NCBI RefSeq assembly: GCF_018383585.1
Contig: NZ_JAHAMK010000001.1
Location: 235,017 to 299,016, forward strand
From: Microvirga sp. 3-52
GTDB lineage: Bacteria > Pseudomonadota > Alphaproteobacteria > Rhizobiales > Beijerinckiaceae
Length of the DNA: 64,000 nt
Direction: 5' to 3'
In this document: piece after piece, positions 8,764 to 18,369 of the stretch
Position numbering within the stretch: position 1 is the first letter of the stretch
Layout: the number at the start of each line of letters is the position of its first letter
Program-made: the position numbers and the translations under genes
Notes under the pieces: model-generated
Database searches by the model: none
What the model saw: the letters and a program-made list of their open reading frames with translations, nothing else
What the model was told of the DNA's origin: nothing

Positions 8764-9272
8764 CCATCCCTCTCATCCTCGTCGTGGCGGTCGCCGAGAA
8801 CGGCGTCATCGGGCGGGACAACCAACTCCTCTGGCGCATCAAGACTGATCTCGGACGCTTTCGCAGGCTCACCATGGGCAAGCCGATGATCATGGGGCGT
8901 AAGACCTTCCAGTCCATCGGTAAGCCCCTGCCAGGCCGCGAGACGATCGTGCTGACCCGCGATGCCGGTTTCTCCGCCGAGGGCGTGCACGTGGTCCATA
9001 CCTGGGAGGCGGCGGTCGCCAAGGGAGCGGAGCTCGCAGCCAAAATGGGGGCCGGTTCCGCCGCCGTTGCCGGGGGGGCGGAGATCTACGCCCTGGCGCT
9101 GCCGCAGGTGCAGAGCATATTCCTGACAAAGGTTCAGGCTGCGCCGGAGGGCGATGCCGTCTTCCCGGATTTCGACCGGTCACAGTTCCGCGAGACGAGG
9201 CGGGAAGATCATCCGAAGAGTCCCGACGACGAGCATCCGTTTACCTTTATTGATCTTGAAAGGCGCCGCTGA
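8760..9272 (+). CDS. folA: dihydrofolate reductase
   Basis: 170 residues from the ATG at 8760, overlapping the GNAT stop by 4 bases. It reduces dihydrofolate to tetrahydrofolate with NADPH. Motifs in order: ILVVAVAENGVIGRDNQLLWRIKTDLGRF (active-site helix with the acidic residue in DL), MGRKTFQSIGKPLPGRETIVLTR (NADPH binding), and AGGAEIYALALP. The usual proline of the 'LPW' motif is replaced in 'LLWRIKTDL', a common variant. Together with thyA it closes the thymidylate-folate cycle within one operon. Confidence 0.97.
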   Translation: MTIPLILVVAVAENGVIGRDNQLLWRIKTDLGRFRRLTMGKPMIMGRKTFQSIGKPLPGRETIVLTRDAGFSAEGVHVVHTWEAAVAKGAELAAKMGAGSAAVAGGAEIYALALPQVQSIFLTKVQAAPEGDAVFPDFDRSQFRETRREDHPKSPDDEHPFTFIDLERRR

Positions 9273-9407
9273 CCCTGTCCAAGGTTGACGAAGGCCTCTG
9301 CAATCCCCAATTCGCAGGCTTGACAGGCGGAATAGGCAACACCCACAACCGTCTTGGAATCTCAGCGGCTGTCCAGCCGGTCTTTAAAGAGTGAGGAAAG
9401 GCGTCCT

Positions 9408-10553
9408 ATGCCTTGGAGTAACCAAAGCGGCGGCGGTGGCCCGTGGGGTCAACGTGGCGGATCGGGAGGCGGCAAGAGCCCATGGGGTTCCGGCGGCTCG
9501 CAGGGGAACGGATCTCCCCCCGACCTTGAAGATATCCTGCGCCGCAGCCAGGATCGCCTGAAAGATTTCATTCCCGGCGGCTCCATGGGGGGCAGGGGCC
9601 TGATCATCCTGGTTCTGGGCGTGATCGCCGTCTGGCTTCTCACCGGCTTCTATACGGTGCGGCCCAACGAGGTCGGCATCAACTTGATTTTCGGCCGCTA
9701 TACGGGAACGTCGGGCGAGGGCCTGCGCTACAACCTGCCGTATCCGATCGGCCGGGTGATGAAGCCCAACGTCACCGCCCAGCAGCGGGTCGAGGTCGGC
9801 TACCGCTCCACGCCGACCGGCCAGGGTCGCGCCCGCGACGTGATCGAGGAAAGCCTGATGCTGACCGCCGACGAGAACATCGTCGACATCGATTTCGATG
9901 CGGTCTGGCAGATCAATCCCGCCCGTCCCCAGGATTACGTCTTCAATCTCCAGAACCCCGACGGCACCATCAAGTCGGTGGCCGAAAGCGCCATGCGCGA
10001 GGTCATCGGCCGGCGCAACATCCAGGCCATTCTGACCACCGAGCAGGCCAGCGTCGCCCAGGAAGTGCGCCAGATCATGCAGGAGGCCCTGGATGCCTAT
10101 GGCGCCGGCGTCCTGATCAATGTGGTCCAGCTCCAGGCCGTCCAACCTCCCTCTGAGGTCCGGCAAGCCTTCTTCGATGTGAACGCCGCCCAGCAGGATG
10201 CGGTGCGTGTCCAGAACGAGGCCGGCGCCTTCGCCAGCCGCGTCGTTCCCGAAGCCCGAGGCGAGGCTGCCCGCACGGTGCAGCAGGCGGAGGCCTACCG
10301 GGAGCAGTCGGTCGCCGATGCGACCGGTCAGGCGGCCCGTTTCAGCCAGGTCTATGAGGAATACCGCAAGGCACCGGATGTGAGCCGCGAGCGCATCTTC
10401 CTCGAGACGATGGAACGCGTCTACGGCGGTGTCGACAAGATCATCGTTGACCAGAACGGCCAGGGCGTCGTGCCCTTCCTGCCTCTCACTCAGCAACCCC
10501 AGCGCCCGCAGCCGCAGGGCAATGCCGCCAACCCGCAGGGAGCCACGCGATGA
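9408..10553 (+). CDS. hflK: FtsH protease modulator HflK
   Basis: 381 residues from the ATG at 9408, preceded by GAGGAAAG at about 8 bases. The N-terminal 60 residues are very rich in Gly/Ser/Trp, typical of HflK. One membrane helix (about 63-82) is followed by the SPFH/band-7 domain (VRPNEVGINLIFGRYTGTSGEGLRYNLPYPIG) and a long Ala/Glu/Gln helix, then a Gln/Pro-rich tail. It pairs with HflC in a large ring around the FtsH protease in the inner membrane. The hflC start overlaps its stop (ATGA). Confidence 0.96.
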   Translation: MPWSNQSGGGGPWGQRGGSGGGKSPWGSGGSQGNGSPPDLEDILRRSQDRLKDFIPGGSMGGRGLIILVLGVIAVWLLTGFYTVRPNEVGINLIFGRYTGTSGEGLRYNLPYPIGRVMKPNVTAQQRVEVGYRSTPTGQGRARDVIEESLMLTADENIVDIDFDAVWQINPARPQDYVFNLQNPDGTIKSVAESAMREVIGRRNIQAILTTEQASVAQEVRQIMQEALDAYGAGVLINVVQLQAVQPPSEVRQAFFDVNAAQQDAVRVQNEAGAFASRVVPEARGEAARTVQQAEAYREQSVADATGQAARFSQVYEEYRKAPDVSRERIFLETMERVYGGVDKIIVDQNGQGVVPFLPLTQQPQRPQPQGNAANPQGATR

Positions 10554-11482
10554 ACGGTTCGACTCTTCGCACGGTGATCCTGATTGCTCTGGCTCTGGCC
10601 GCCATCGTTCTCTACAGCTCGATCTTCATCGTGCAGCAGACCCAGTATGCGCTGGTGCTGCGCTTCGGCGCAGTGCAATCCGCCATCTCGGAGCCAGGGC
10701 TGAAGTTCAAGCTGCCGCTGGTCGACACCGTGACCTATTTCGAGAAGCGCGTGCTCGATCTCGATCTGCCGGTTCAGACCCTTCTGTCGGCAGACCGGCA
10801 GAACCTGGAGGTCGATGCCTTCACGCGCTATCGCATCATCGATCCGCTGCGGTTCTATCAGGCCGTCGGCAATATCGCTCTGGCCAACCAGCGCCTGCAG
10901 AGCTTCACGAACTCGGCCATGCGCAACATCCTGGCAAGCGCCTCGCGCGATGCGATCGTCCGGACCGAGCGCGCAGATCTGATGAACCGCATCCAGGTTG
11001 ACGTGAACCGGCAGGCGGCAAGCCTGGGCATCGAGATGATCGACGTGCGCCTCACCCGCGTCGACCTGCCTGCGGCCAATAGTCAGGCCGTCTACCAGCG
11101 CATGCGCACCGAGCGTGAGCGCGAGGCGGCGGATCTTCGTGCCAACGGTCAGCAGCAGGCACAGACCATCCGTGCCAAGGCCGAACGCGAGGCTACGATT
11201 ATCCGAGCCGAGGCCAATCAGCAGGCCGAGAAACTGCGCGGTGAGGGCGACGCAAACCGAAACCGCATCCTGGCAGAGGCTTTCGGGCAGGATCCGGAGT
11301 TCTTCTCCTTCTATCGCTCGATGCAGGCTTATGAAGCAGGCCTCAAGGGAGGGGAGACCCGCCTCGTGTTGAGTCCGGATTCCGACTTCTTCCGCTATTT
11401 CAACGACCCCACGGGTCAACGGGGCCGCGGAGGTGCCACCCAGCCCACTCCAGCGCCGGCTCAGCCGGCTCCAGCCCAATAA
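10550..11482 (+). CDS. hflC: FtsH protease modulator HflC
   Basis: 310 residues, translationally coupled to hflK by a 4-base overlap. One N-terminal membrane helix (about 5-27) and an SPFH domain (IVQQTQYALVLRFGAVQSAISEPGLKFKLPLVDTVTYFEKRVLDLDLP). The C-terminal helix has RERAEADLRANGQ-like repeats, then EAFGQDPEFFSFYRSMQAYE and a Pro/Ala tail. It forms the HflKC complex that restrains FtsH. The next gene, of DUF2065 type, starts 7 bases downstream, as in many alphaproteobacteria. Confidence 0.96.
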   Translation: MNGSTLRTVILIALALAAIVLYSSIFIVQQTQYALVLRFGAVQSAISEPGLKFKLPLVDTVTYFEKRVLDLDLPVQTLLSADRQNLEVDAFTRYRIIDPLRFYQAVGNIALANQRLQSFTNSAMRNILASASRDAIVRTERADLMNRIQVDVNRQAASLGIEMIDVRLTRVDLPAANSQAVYQRMRTEREREAADLRANGQQQAQTIRAKAEREATIIRAEANQQAEKLRGEGDANRNRILAEAFGQDPEFFSFYRSMQAYEAGLKGGETRLVLSPDSDFFRYFNDPTGQRGRGGATQPTPAPAQPAPAQ

Positions 11483-11489
11483 GGCCCTG

Positions 11490-11681
11490 ATGTTGGACTT
11501 GATTGCAGCCCTCGGCCTCGCTCTTGCGGTCGAGGGCATCCTGTTTGCGGCCTTCCCGGACGGTATGCGCCGGGCCATGTACGAGGCGGCCCACAGCCCG
11601 AGCGATCAAATGCGGATCGTCGGCATCATCTCTGCCGTCATCGGCCTCGGAGTGATCTGGCTGGTGCGGCAGTTCGGCTAG
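11490..11681 (+). CDS. DUF2065 family small membrane protein
   Basis: 63 residues from the ATG at 11490. Two membrane helices (LDLIAALGLALAVEGILFAAF and IVGIISAVIGLGVIWLVRQF) are separated by the loop PDGMRRAMYEAAHSPSDQMR, the DUF2065 pattern. The gene sits between hflC and degP in the same direction, its usual place in Hyphomicrobiales. The precise role is unknown. A link to HflKC or DegP function is suggested by context only. Confidence 0.85.
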   Translation: MLDLIAALGLALAVEGILFAAFPDGMRRAMYEAAHSPSDQMRIVGIISAVIGLGVIWLVRQFG

Positions 11682-11803
11682 AGCCCCGGACCGGATTTTC
11701 GGCGCGGCACGCCAGGGCGCGGTCCAGCTTCCGCCGCAATATCCGCTTGAATGGCGGGGCCGAGTACCAATCTATATGCCTATTCTCCGAGAGAGGGTTT
11801 TCG

Positions 11804-13318
11804 ATGAACACAGCCACGAATGCGCTGGCGCCTTCCAAGACGGCACTGCCCCAGCGTCCCCTGCGCCGGCTGGCCGCGTCCTGCTTCGCGGTCTTCGCCA
11901 TTGTTGCAACGGCCGCTATGCCGCTGCCGGTCTATGCCCGTTCGGCGCCCGAATCCTTCGCCGATCTGGCCGACGAGGTCACAGGCGCCGTGGTGAACAT
12001 TTCGGCCTCGACCACGGTCGAAACCCGCAACCGGACCCTGCCGCAGCTGCCGCCGGGAACCCCGTTCGAGGATCTCTTCGAAGAGTTCTTCAATCGTCGC
12101 GGTCAAGGCGGCAACGGCGAGAACAGCCCCTCGCGGCCGCGCAGCTCGAACTCTCTCGGCTCCGGTTTCGTGATTGATCCGTCGGGGATCGTGGTGACGA
12201 ACAATCACGTGATCGGCGATGCCAACGACATCAGCGTGATCTTCCCTGACGGCACTCGCCTGAAGGCCGAGATTGTCGGCAAGGACTCCAAGGTGGACCT
12301 GGCCGTGCTGAAGGTGAAGACGGACAAGCCGCTCAAGGCAGTCAAGTTCGGCGATTCCGATTCCATCCGTCCGGGCGACTGGGTGATGGCCATCGGCAAC
12401 CCCTTCGGCCTCGGCGGTTCCGTGACCGCAGGCATCGTGTCGGCCCGCGGCCGAAACATCGAATCCGGCCCCTACGACAACTACATCCAGACCGACGCCT
12501 CCATCAACAAGGGCAATTCCGGCGGTCCGCTCTTCAACATGAACGGCGAGGTCATCGGCATCAACACGGCCATTCTCTCGCCCACAGGCGGCTCGGTTGG
12601 CATCGGCTTTGCGGTTCCCGCTTCCACGGCCGTGCCGATCATCGACCAGCTGCGTCAGTTCGGCGAGACCCGGCGCGGGTGGCTCGGGGTGCGCATCCAG
12701 AATGTGGATGATGCGACTGCCGAAGCCCTGAGCCTTGGTACGGCGCGCGGCGCCCTGATCGCCGGCATCGACGAGAAAGGTCCTGCCAAGCCGGCCGGCC
12801 TCGAAGTCGGTGACGTGATCGTTCGCTTCGATGGCAAGGAGGTCAAGGATTCCCGCGACCTGCCGCGCATCGTGGCGTCGAGCCCGGTCGGCAAGGCCGT
12901 CGATGTGGCCATCGTCCGCAAGGGACAGGAGATGACCAGGCAGGTCACCCTGGGCCGGCTCGAAGACACCGAGAAGCAGGCGAGCCTGCAGCAGCCCTCG
13001 ACCGAGCCGCCGACTGCGACCCGTCAGGCACTCGGCCTCAACATGTCCGGCATGACGGACGAGTTGCGCCGTCGCTTCAGCCTGAAGGACGATCTGAAGG
13101 GTGTCGTCATCACCCGTGTCGACCCGAACTCGTCGGCTTCCGACAAACGGATCCAGGCCGGAGAGGTCATTGTCGAAGTCAATCAGGAACCGGTCGCGAA
13201 CCCGGCCGATGTGACCAAGAAGATCGATGATCTCAAGGCCCAGGGCCGCAAGTCGGCGCTGCTCCTAGTGGCGAATGCGCAAGGCGAGGTGCGCTTCGTG
13301 GCCCTATCGATCGAGTAA
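11804..13318 (+). CDS. degP: periplasmic Do/DegP-type serine protease
   Basis: 504 residues from the ATG at 11804, with GAGAGGG 6 bases upstream. A signal peptide covers about the first 45 residues (hydrophobic core ASCFAVFAIVATAAMPLPVYA). The trypsin-like domain has the triad His135 (NNHVIGD), Asp165 (KVDLAVLKV) and Ser239 (GNSGGPL). Two PDZ domains follow: RRGWLGVRIQNVDD... and ALGLNMSGMTDELRRRF... It degrades or refolds misfolded envelope proteins. It follows hflKC-DUF2065, which makes a quality-control block. Which of several paralogues it corresponds to (DegP, DegQ or MucD) cannot be told from sequence alone. Confidence 0.94.
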   Translation: MNTATNALAPSKTALPQRPLRRLAASCFAVFAIVATAAMPLPVYARSAPESFADLADEVTGAVVNISASTTVETRNRTLPQLPPGTPFEDLFEEFFNRRGQGGNGENSPSRPRSSNSLGSGFVIDPSGIVVTNNHVIGDANDISVIFPDGTRLKAEIVGKDSKVDLAVLKVKTDKPLKAVKFGDSDSIRPGDWVMAIGNPFGLGGSVTAGIVSARGRNIESGPYDNYIQTDASINKGNSGGPLFNMNGEVIGINTAILSPTGGSVGIGFAVPASTAVPIIDQLRQFGETRRGWLGVRIQNVDDATAEALSLGTARGALIAGIDEKGPAKPAGLEVGDVIVRFDGKEVKDSRDLPRIVASSPVGKAVDVAIVRKGQEMTRQVTLGRLEDTEKQASLQQPSTEPPTATRQALGLNMSGMTDELRRRFSLKDDLKGVVITRVDPNSSASDKRIQAGEVIVEVNQEPVANPADVTKKIDDLKAQGRKSALLLVANAQGEVRFVALSIE

Positions 13319-13340
13319 GCGATCCAGCCGGGAATTCGGA

Positions 13341-13370
13341 GGGCGGTCCTTGGGGCCGCCCTTTCTGTTT
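13341..13370 (+). terminator. rho-independent terminator after degP
   Basis: GGGCGG (13341-13346) pairs with CCGCCC (13356-13361), followed by TTTCTGTTT. It separates degP from acs. Confidence 0.75.
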
Positions 13371-13379
13371 GACCGCATC

Positions 13380-13419
13380 GTTCTTTATTAAGAACAATTT
13401 GGTTGACATAAAGGTCAAC
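13380..13419. promoter_or_regulatory. two inverted repeats upstream of acs
   Basis: GTTCTT-TATT-AAGAAC (13380-13395) and GTTGAC-ATAAAG-GTCAAC (13402-13419) are both perfect and lie in an AT-richer stretch in front of acs. The left arm of the second includes a TTGACA-like -35 box. They are candidate operator or promoter elements. No regulator can be assigned. Confidence 0.45.
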
Positions 13420-13438
13420 TTTGGGGGATGGAAGAGTG

Positions 13439-13498
13439 ATGTCTTTCCCTGAACCGCAGGCTCCGACCGAGCCTATTGCGAACGATCAGAGCTCATGA
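13439..13498 (+). CDS. possible 19-residue upstream ORF overlapping the acs start
   Basis: ATG at 13439 encodes [19 protein letters not shown] and stops with the TGA that overlaps the acs ATG (ATGA). A GGGGGATGG/GGAAGAG stretch lies just before it, while acs itself has no clear ribosome site. The small frame could couple translation into acs. It could equally be an in-register accident. Low confidence. Confidence 0.35.
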   Translation: MSFPEPQAPTEPIANDQSS

Positions 13499-15438
13499 CC
13501 CAACCTGTTTTCCCCGTTCCTGCCGCCCTGAAATCGACAGCCCATGTGGATGCGCAGGCCTATCAGGATCTCTACCGACGCTCCATTGACGATCCGGAGG
13601 ACTTCTGGCGCGAACAGGCTCAGATCCTGGATTGGGTGAAGCCCTTCACGAGGGTGAAAAGCACGCATTATTCGCCCGATGACGTGACCATCGAATGGTT
13701 CGCCGACGGAACGCTGAACGCGTCCTTCAACTGTCTCGACCGTCATGCTCGCACCCGGGGCGACGATGCCGCGATATTGTGGGAAGGCGACACGCCCAGC
13801 GACGCCCGGACGGTCACATGGAGCGGCCTGCAGCAGGAGGTCTCGCGCCTTGCCAATGCCCTGAAGAAGCTCGGGGTCAGGAAGGGCGATTTCGTCAGCG
13901 TGTATCTGCCGGTCGTGCCGGAGGCCATTGCCGCCATGCTGGCCTGCGCCCGGATCGGCGCGGTGCATTCGGTGGTCTTCAGCGGGTTCTCGGCGGAGGC
14001 TCTTGCGGGCCGCATCGAGGATTGCCGCTCGCGGGTGCTGATCACGGCGGATGAGGGCCTGAGGGCCGGCAAGCATGTCCCGCTCAAGGAGAACGCGGAT
14101 TCGGCGCTCGAAAACCTTCCCTTCGTCGAGCACGTGCTCGTCGTGCGCCGCACGGGCCGCGGCGTTCCCATGACGGCGGGCCGCGACCGCTGGTACGACG
14201 AGGCTCTGGCCGAAGTCCCGGCCGAATGCGACCCCTTCGAGGTCGGCGCCGAGGATCCGCTCTTCGTGCTCTATACCTCGGGCTCCACGGGCAAGCCGAA
14301 GGGAATGCTGCACACCACCGGGGGCTACCTCGTCCATGCGGCAGCGAGTTTCAGGGCGATGTTCGATTACCACCCGGGCGACATCCACTTCTGCACGGCG
14401 GATGTGGGCTGGGTGACGGCCCATACCTACCTGATCTACGGGCCGCTGGCGAACGGCGCCACCATCGTGCTGTTCGAGGGCGTGCCGACCTGGCCCGACG
14501 TCTCGCGCTGGTGGCAGATCATCGAGACCTACAAGGTCAACATCTTCTACACCGCGCCGACCGCCATCCGCTCATTGATGCGCGATGGGGAGGGGCCGGT
14601 GCGCAAGCACGACCTGTCGTCCCTGCGGATCCTGGGATCCGTGGGCGAGCCGATCAATCCGGAGGCCTGGCTCTGGTATCACGAGGTCGTCGGGGGAGGC
14701 CGGTGCCCGATCATCGATACCTACTGGCAGACGGAGACCGGCGCCGTTCTCCTGTGCCCGCTGCCCGGCGCCATGGACCTGAAGCCGGGCTCGGCGACGA
14801 AGCCGTTCTTCGGCGTTCGGCCCGCTCTGCTCAACGGTGACGGGACCACCGTCGAGGGCGAGGGGACAGGAAATCTCTGCTTCTCCGATTCATGGCCCGG
14901 GCAGGCGCGCACGATCCTGGGTGATCGCGAGCGGTTCCTGAAAACCTATTTCAGCACGTTCCCGGGTTACTACTTCACCGGCGACGGCGCACGGCGCGAT
15001 GCGGACGGCTATTACTGGATCACTGGCCGTTTGGACGATGTGATCAACGTCTCGGGCCACCGGCTTGGCACCGTCGAAGTCGAGTCTGCCCTGGCGTCGC
15101 ATCCGTCCGTGGCGGAAGCCGCCGTGGTGGGCATGCCTCACGAGATCAAGGGACAGGGCATCTTCGCCTTCGTCATGCTCAAAGAGGGCATTGCGGAGAG
15201 CGATGACCTCCGCCGCGATCTCGTCCGGGTCGTGCGCACGCGCATCGGCCCGATTGCCACCCCGGACCGGATTGAATGGGCGCCGCAGCTTCCGAAGAAT
15301 CGCTCGGGAAAGATCCTGCGCCGGATCCTCACGCGCATCGCCGCCGGCGATTACGAGGACCATGGCGACACCTCAACGGTTGCCGATCCGACGGTCGTGG
15401 CGGAGATCGTCAAGCGGGTCCAGCTGCACAAAACCTGA
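13495..15438 (+). CDS. acsA: acetyl-CoA synthetase
   Basis: 647 residues, full length for AMP-forming acetate-CoA ligase (acetate + ATP + CoA to acetyl-CoA). The adenylation motif is [23 protein letters not shown] (acetyl-pocket Trp) is present, then [35 protein letters not shown] (hinge and A8). The C-terminal [11 protein letters not shown] carries Lys606, the residue acetylated and inactivated in Acs enzymes. An upstream alternative start is unlikely because the frame begins right after the small ORF stop. Regulation may involve the inverted repeats at 13380-13419. Confidence 0.97.
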   Translation: MTQPVFPVPAALKSTAHVDAQAYQDLYRRSIDDPEDFWREQAQILDWVKPFTRVKSTHYSPDDVTIEWFADGTLNASFNCLDRHARTRGDDAAILWEGDTPSDARTVTWSGLQQEVSRLANALKKLGVRKGDFVSVYLPVVPEAIAAMLACARIGAVHSVVFSGFSAEALAGRIEDCRSRVLITADEGLRAGKHVPLKENADSALENLPFVEHVLVVRRTGRGVPMTAGRDRWYDEALAEVPAECDPFEVGAEDPLFVLYTSGSTGKPKGMLHTTGGYLVHAAASFRAMFDYHPGDIHFCTADVGWVTAHTYLIYGPLANGATIVLFEGVPTWPDVSRWWQIIETYKVNIFYTAPTAIRSLMRDGEGPVRKHDLSSLRILGSVGEPINPEAWLWYHEVVGGGRCPIIDTYWQTETGAVLLCPLPGAMDLKPGSATKPFFGVRPALLNGDGTTVEGEGTGNLCFSDSWPGQARTILGDRERFLKTYFSTFPGYYFTGDGARRDADGYYWITGRLDDVINVSGHRLGTVEVESALASHPSVAEAAVVGMPHEIKGQGIFAFVMLKEGIAESDDLRRDLVRVVRTRIGPIATPDRIEWAPQLPKNRSGKILRRILTRIAAGDYEDHGDTSTVADPTVVAEIVKRVQLHKT

Positions 15439-15658
15439 TCAGCGCCCGTCCTTGTCATAAAGGGCCCATCTTGTCAGAATAACCTATGTGAAAGATCGCC
15501 GGAGAGGATCGATTCCTCCGGCGCCACGTCGCGTCCAATCGTTCAGTTCCAGTATCCCGCATCCGATTTGTTGCAAGCAAAAGGGCCAAAGCCGCCGGCC
15601 ATGCGGTCGTGCGCGCGACAATGAAGCCCGGTTTCAATGGGGCGATCAGGAGCAAGCC
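15439..15658. other. intergenic gap, nothing recognised
   Basis: 220 bases between acs and the hydrolase gene. No hairpin with a T run and no coding signal. The hydrolase promoter is presumably here. Confidence 0.5.
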
Positions 15659-16480
15659 ATGAGCACGATCAAGACAGGGGACGGCACCGAGATCTTCTAT
15701 AAGGATTGGGGCTCAGGACAGCCCATCGTCTTCTCCCATGGGTGGCCGCTGAGCGGGGACGCCTGGGATGCTCAGATGATGTTCTTCGGCGAGCGCGGCT
15801 ATCGCGTGATCGCGCACGACCGGCGCGGGCACGGGCGCTCGGCGCAGACTTGGACCGGCAACGACATGGACACCTATGCGGACGATCTCGCGGCACTCAT
15901 CGAAGAGCTGAACCTGCGGGATATCATCCTCGTCGGGCATTCGACCGGCGGCGGCGAGGTCACCCGCTATATCGGCCGGCATGGAACGCAGCGGGTCGCC
16001 AAGATCGTGCTGGTCGGGGCGATACCGCCCCTGATGCTGAAGACGGAAGCCAATCCGAATGGTCTGCCGATCGAGGTCTTCGACGACCTCCGCAAGAGCA
16101 CCTACGAAAACCGGTCGCAGTTCTTCTACGATCTCAGCATGCCCTTCTACGGTTACAATCGCGAGGGCGCAAAGGCATCGGATGGCATCCGCATGAACTT
16201 CTGGTTCCAGGGCATGCAGGCCGGCATCAAGCCCGCCTACGACTGCATCAAGCAGTTCTCGGAGACCGACCTCACCGAGGATCTGAAGAAGTTCGACGTG
16301 CCGACGCTGTTCCTGCACGGCGACGACGATCAGATCGTGCCGATCGTCGCGTCGGCGATGATCTCATCGAAGATCGTGCCCAACGCGACGCTGAAGGTCT
16401 ATCCCGGCAGCCCACACGGTCTGGCACAGGTTCAGGCCGATCGGTTCAACAATGACGTTCTGGCGTTTATTCAAGGCTGA
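15659..16480 (+). CDS. alpha/beta hydrolase, cofactor-free haloperoxidase/esterase type
   Basis: 273 residues from the ATG at 15659. A longer upstream frame lacks family similarity. Alpha/beta hydrolase fold with nucleophile Ser95 in GHSTGG, probable acid Asp224 in HGDDDQIVP and His253 in GSPHGL. Segments [49 protein letters not shown] and [20 protein letters not shown] match the non-heme chloroperoxidase/arylesterase group. In vivo these are thought to be esterases or lactonases; perhydrolase activity is a side reaction. No operon partner. Confidence 0.88.
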   Translation: MSTIKTGDGTEIFYKDWGSGQPIVFSHGWPLSGDAWDAQMMFFGERGYRVIAHDRRGHGRSAQTWTGNDMDTYADDLAALIEELNLRDIILVGHSTGGGEVTRYIGRHGTQRVAKIVLVGAIPPLMLKTEANPNGLPIEVFDDLRKSTYENRSQFFYDLSMPFYGYNREGAKASDGIRMNFWFQGMQAGIKPAYDCIKQFSETDLTEDLKKFDVPTLFLHGDDDQIVPIVASAMISSKIVPNATLKVYPGSPHGLAQVQADRFNNDVLAFIQG

Positions 16481-16488
16481 CGGCGCAG

Positions 16489-16522
16489 ACGGCGCCAGGA
16501 GTGCATATCACACTGGCGCCGT
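16489..16522. terminator. bidirectional terminator-like hairpin between convergent genes
   Basis: ACGGCGCCAG (16489-16498) and CTGGCGCCGT (16513-16522) form a perfect 10-base stem spanning the end of serB on the minus strand, right after the hydrolase stop. There is no strong T run on either side. Confidence 0.5.
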
Positions 16523-17422
16523 GACGATTTCATCCGCCCTGTATCCCTGGGCATAGAGCAGTGCCGATAAATCAGCATGGTCGATCCGCGCATGAGCAGC
16601 AACGGCCACCGCGGGCTTGGCGCGGAAAGCCACGCCCAGGCCTGCTTCACCCAGCATGGCAAGGTCGTTGGCGCCGTCTCCCACGGCCATCGTCTCGTGC
16701 GGCACCAGGCCGAAGCGGGTGCGCAGCTCGATCAGGGTCGCGAGCTTCGCCTCACGGCCCAGGATGGGCTCCTCGACCTGGCCTGCGAGCTTCTCGCCAT
16801 CCAGGATCAGATGGTTGGAGCGGTGCTCGTTGAAGCCGATCTTGGCCCCGATGGGGCCGGTGAACAGGGTGAAGCCGCCTGAGACGAGGCAGGCATAAGC
16901 CCCGTTGGCGCGCATGGTCTGGACGAGGGCGCTGCCGCCGGGCGTGAGCGTGATGCGTCTCTCGATGATCTCGTCGACCACGTTGACCGGCAGGTTCTTC
17001 AAGAGCGCGACGCGCTCGCGCAGGGCCGGCTCGAAGGCGATCTCGCCGCGCATGGCCCGCTCGGTGATCTCGGAAACCTCCTTCTTCAACCCGACGTAAT
17101 CGGCGAGTTCGTCGATGCATTCCTGGCCGATCATGGTGGAATCCATGTCCGCCAGGAACAGGCGCTTGCGGCGGGTCGCCAGGGGCTGCACCACGATGTC
17201 GATGGGCAGGCCGTCAAGAGCCTGGCGCAGGGTGTTCTCAATGGCTGTCGCATTGGGCGGGGCGGGGACGATCAGATCCGCTGCGATTCCCCTTGCCAGG
17301 ACGGAGCGTTCCGTCTCATGTCCGAGCGACGTTGCGGCGAGCGCCACGATCTCATCCGTGAGAGCCGGTTGAGACGGGTTGGCAACGAGGGTCGCAACGA
17401 GGGAATTCGAGGAAGACGCCAT
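16508..17422 (-). CDS. serB: phosphoserine phosphatase
   Basis: 304 residues. It dephosphorylates phosphoserine in the last step of serine synthesis. HAD motif I is D92-M-D94-S-T-M-I-G. Motif II is within LTPGGSALVQTMRANGAYACLVSGGFT. The motif III/IV region is MAVGDGANDLAMLGEAGLGVAF. The N-terminal ~85 residues form the ACT-like domain usual for SerB. The start is ATG. The first base of miaA's alternative TTG start overlaps it, so the two genes are divergent and share a very short promoter region. Confidence 0.96.
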   Translation of the reverse strand: MASSSNSLVATLVANPSQPALTDEIVALAATSLGHETERSVLARGIAADLIVPAPPNATAIENTLRQALDGLPIDIVVQPLATRRKRLFLADMDSTMIGQECIDELADYVGLKKEVSEITERAMRGEIAFEPALRERVALLKNLPVNVVDEIIERRITLTPGGSALVQTMRANGAYACLVSGGFTLFTGPIGAKIGFNEHRSNHLILDGEKLAGQVEEPILGREAKLATLIELRTRFGLVPHETMAVGDGANDLAMLGEAGLGVAFRAKPAVAVAAHARIDHADLSALLYAQGYRADEIVTAPV

Positions 17423-17436
17423 TGGGAGACCTGGCT

Positions 17437-18369
17437 GTGAGTGACGTTGGTGTCGGCGCGGTTCTCATCGCAGGGCCGACCGCGTCAGGCAAGTCCGCAT
17501 TGGGCATCAAACTGGCTCAAAGGCTCGATGGCCTCGTGATCAATGCCGATTCCATGCAGGTCTACCAGGATCTGCGGGTGATCACCGCCCGGCCCGCGCC
17601 TGCCGAGGAGGCCGAAGCCCCGCACAGACTCTACGGCCATGTGGATGCCGCCGTGAACTTTTCCGTGGGCCGCTACGTGGCCGATGCGACCCAGATTCTG
17701 CAGGAGATCAAAGGCCGAAAGCTCCCCATCTTCGTGGGCGGGACCGGGCTCTACTTCAAGGCTCTGACGGAAGGCCTGTCCGACATGCCCCCTGTTCCGG
17801 AAGAGGTGCGCGAACAGGTGCGCCGGGACAGCGAAGGGTTGGAAACGTCCGAACTCCACCGCCTGCTGTCGGAGCGCGACCCCGAGACAGCCCGGACCCT
17901 GCGTCCCTCTGACCGCCTGCGGGTCCAGCGGGCGCTCGAGATCTTCGCCGCGACCGGGCAGCCGCTCGTCTCCTTTCACGGGGCACGCCAGCCGGGGCCT
18001 CTAGCCGACGTCTCGGTGATCAAGCTTTTCCTGGAACCGGACCGGGACGAACTGCGCCGGCGCATCGACCAGCGCTTCCTGACGATGATCGAGCAGGGCG
18101 CCCTCGATGAAGTGAAGGCTTTGGGCGAGCGAAATCTCGATCCCATGCTCCCGGCCATGCGCGCTCACGGCGTTCCAGGCCTCCTGGCTCACTTGCGGGG
18201 CGAGATGTCGCTCGACGAGGCCATTACTAAGGGGCAGGGCGACACCCGGCGCTATGCCAAGCGCCAGTTCACCTGGTTTCGTCATCAGTTGCCCGATTGG
18301 CGATGGGTCGAGCCGGAACAGGGCTTCGAGGCCGTGATGGCCCGGATCAATGCCCAGCAGCGCCCGTGA
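17437..18369 (+). CDS. miaA: tRNA dimethylallyltransferase
   Basis: 310 residues from the GTG at 17437, chosen because GGGAG lies about 8 bases upstream; a TTG at 17422 in frame is possible. It isoprenylates A37 of tRNAs that read codons starting with U. P-loop GPTASGKSA (residues 13-21), substrate loop INADSMQVYQDLRVITARP, FVGGTGLYFKALTEGLS and the C-terminal GDTRRYAKRQFTWFRHQ are all present. The last 23 bases overlap the 3' end of the opposite-strand RMD1 gene. Confidence 0.95.
   Translation: MSDVGVGAVLIAGPTASGKSALGIKLAQRLDGLVINADSMQVYQDLRVITARPAPAEEAEAPHRLYGHVDAAVNFSVGRYVADATQILQEIKGRKLPIFVGGTGLYFKALTEGLSDMPPVPEEVREQVRRDSEGLETSELHRLLSERDPETARTLRPSDRLRVQRALEIFAATGQPLVSFHGARQPGPLADVSVIKLFLEPDRDELRRRIDQRFLTMIEQGALDEVKALGERNLDPMLPAMRAHGVPGLLAHLRGEMSLDEAITKGQGDTRRYAKRQFTWFRHQLPDWRWVEPEQGFEAVMARINAQQRP

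Noticed and set aside
11746..11777. CTTGAA...CTATAT heat-shock-like promoter upstream of degP
   Set aside because: The spacing (about 20 bases) is too long for sigma-32 or sigma-70 boxes, so I do not call a promoter here.
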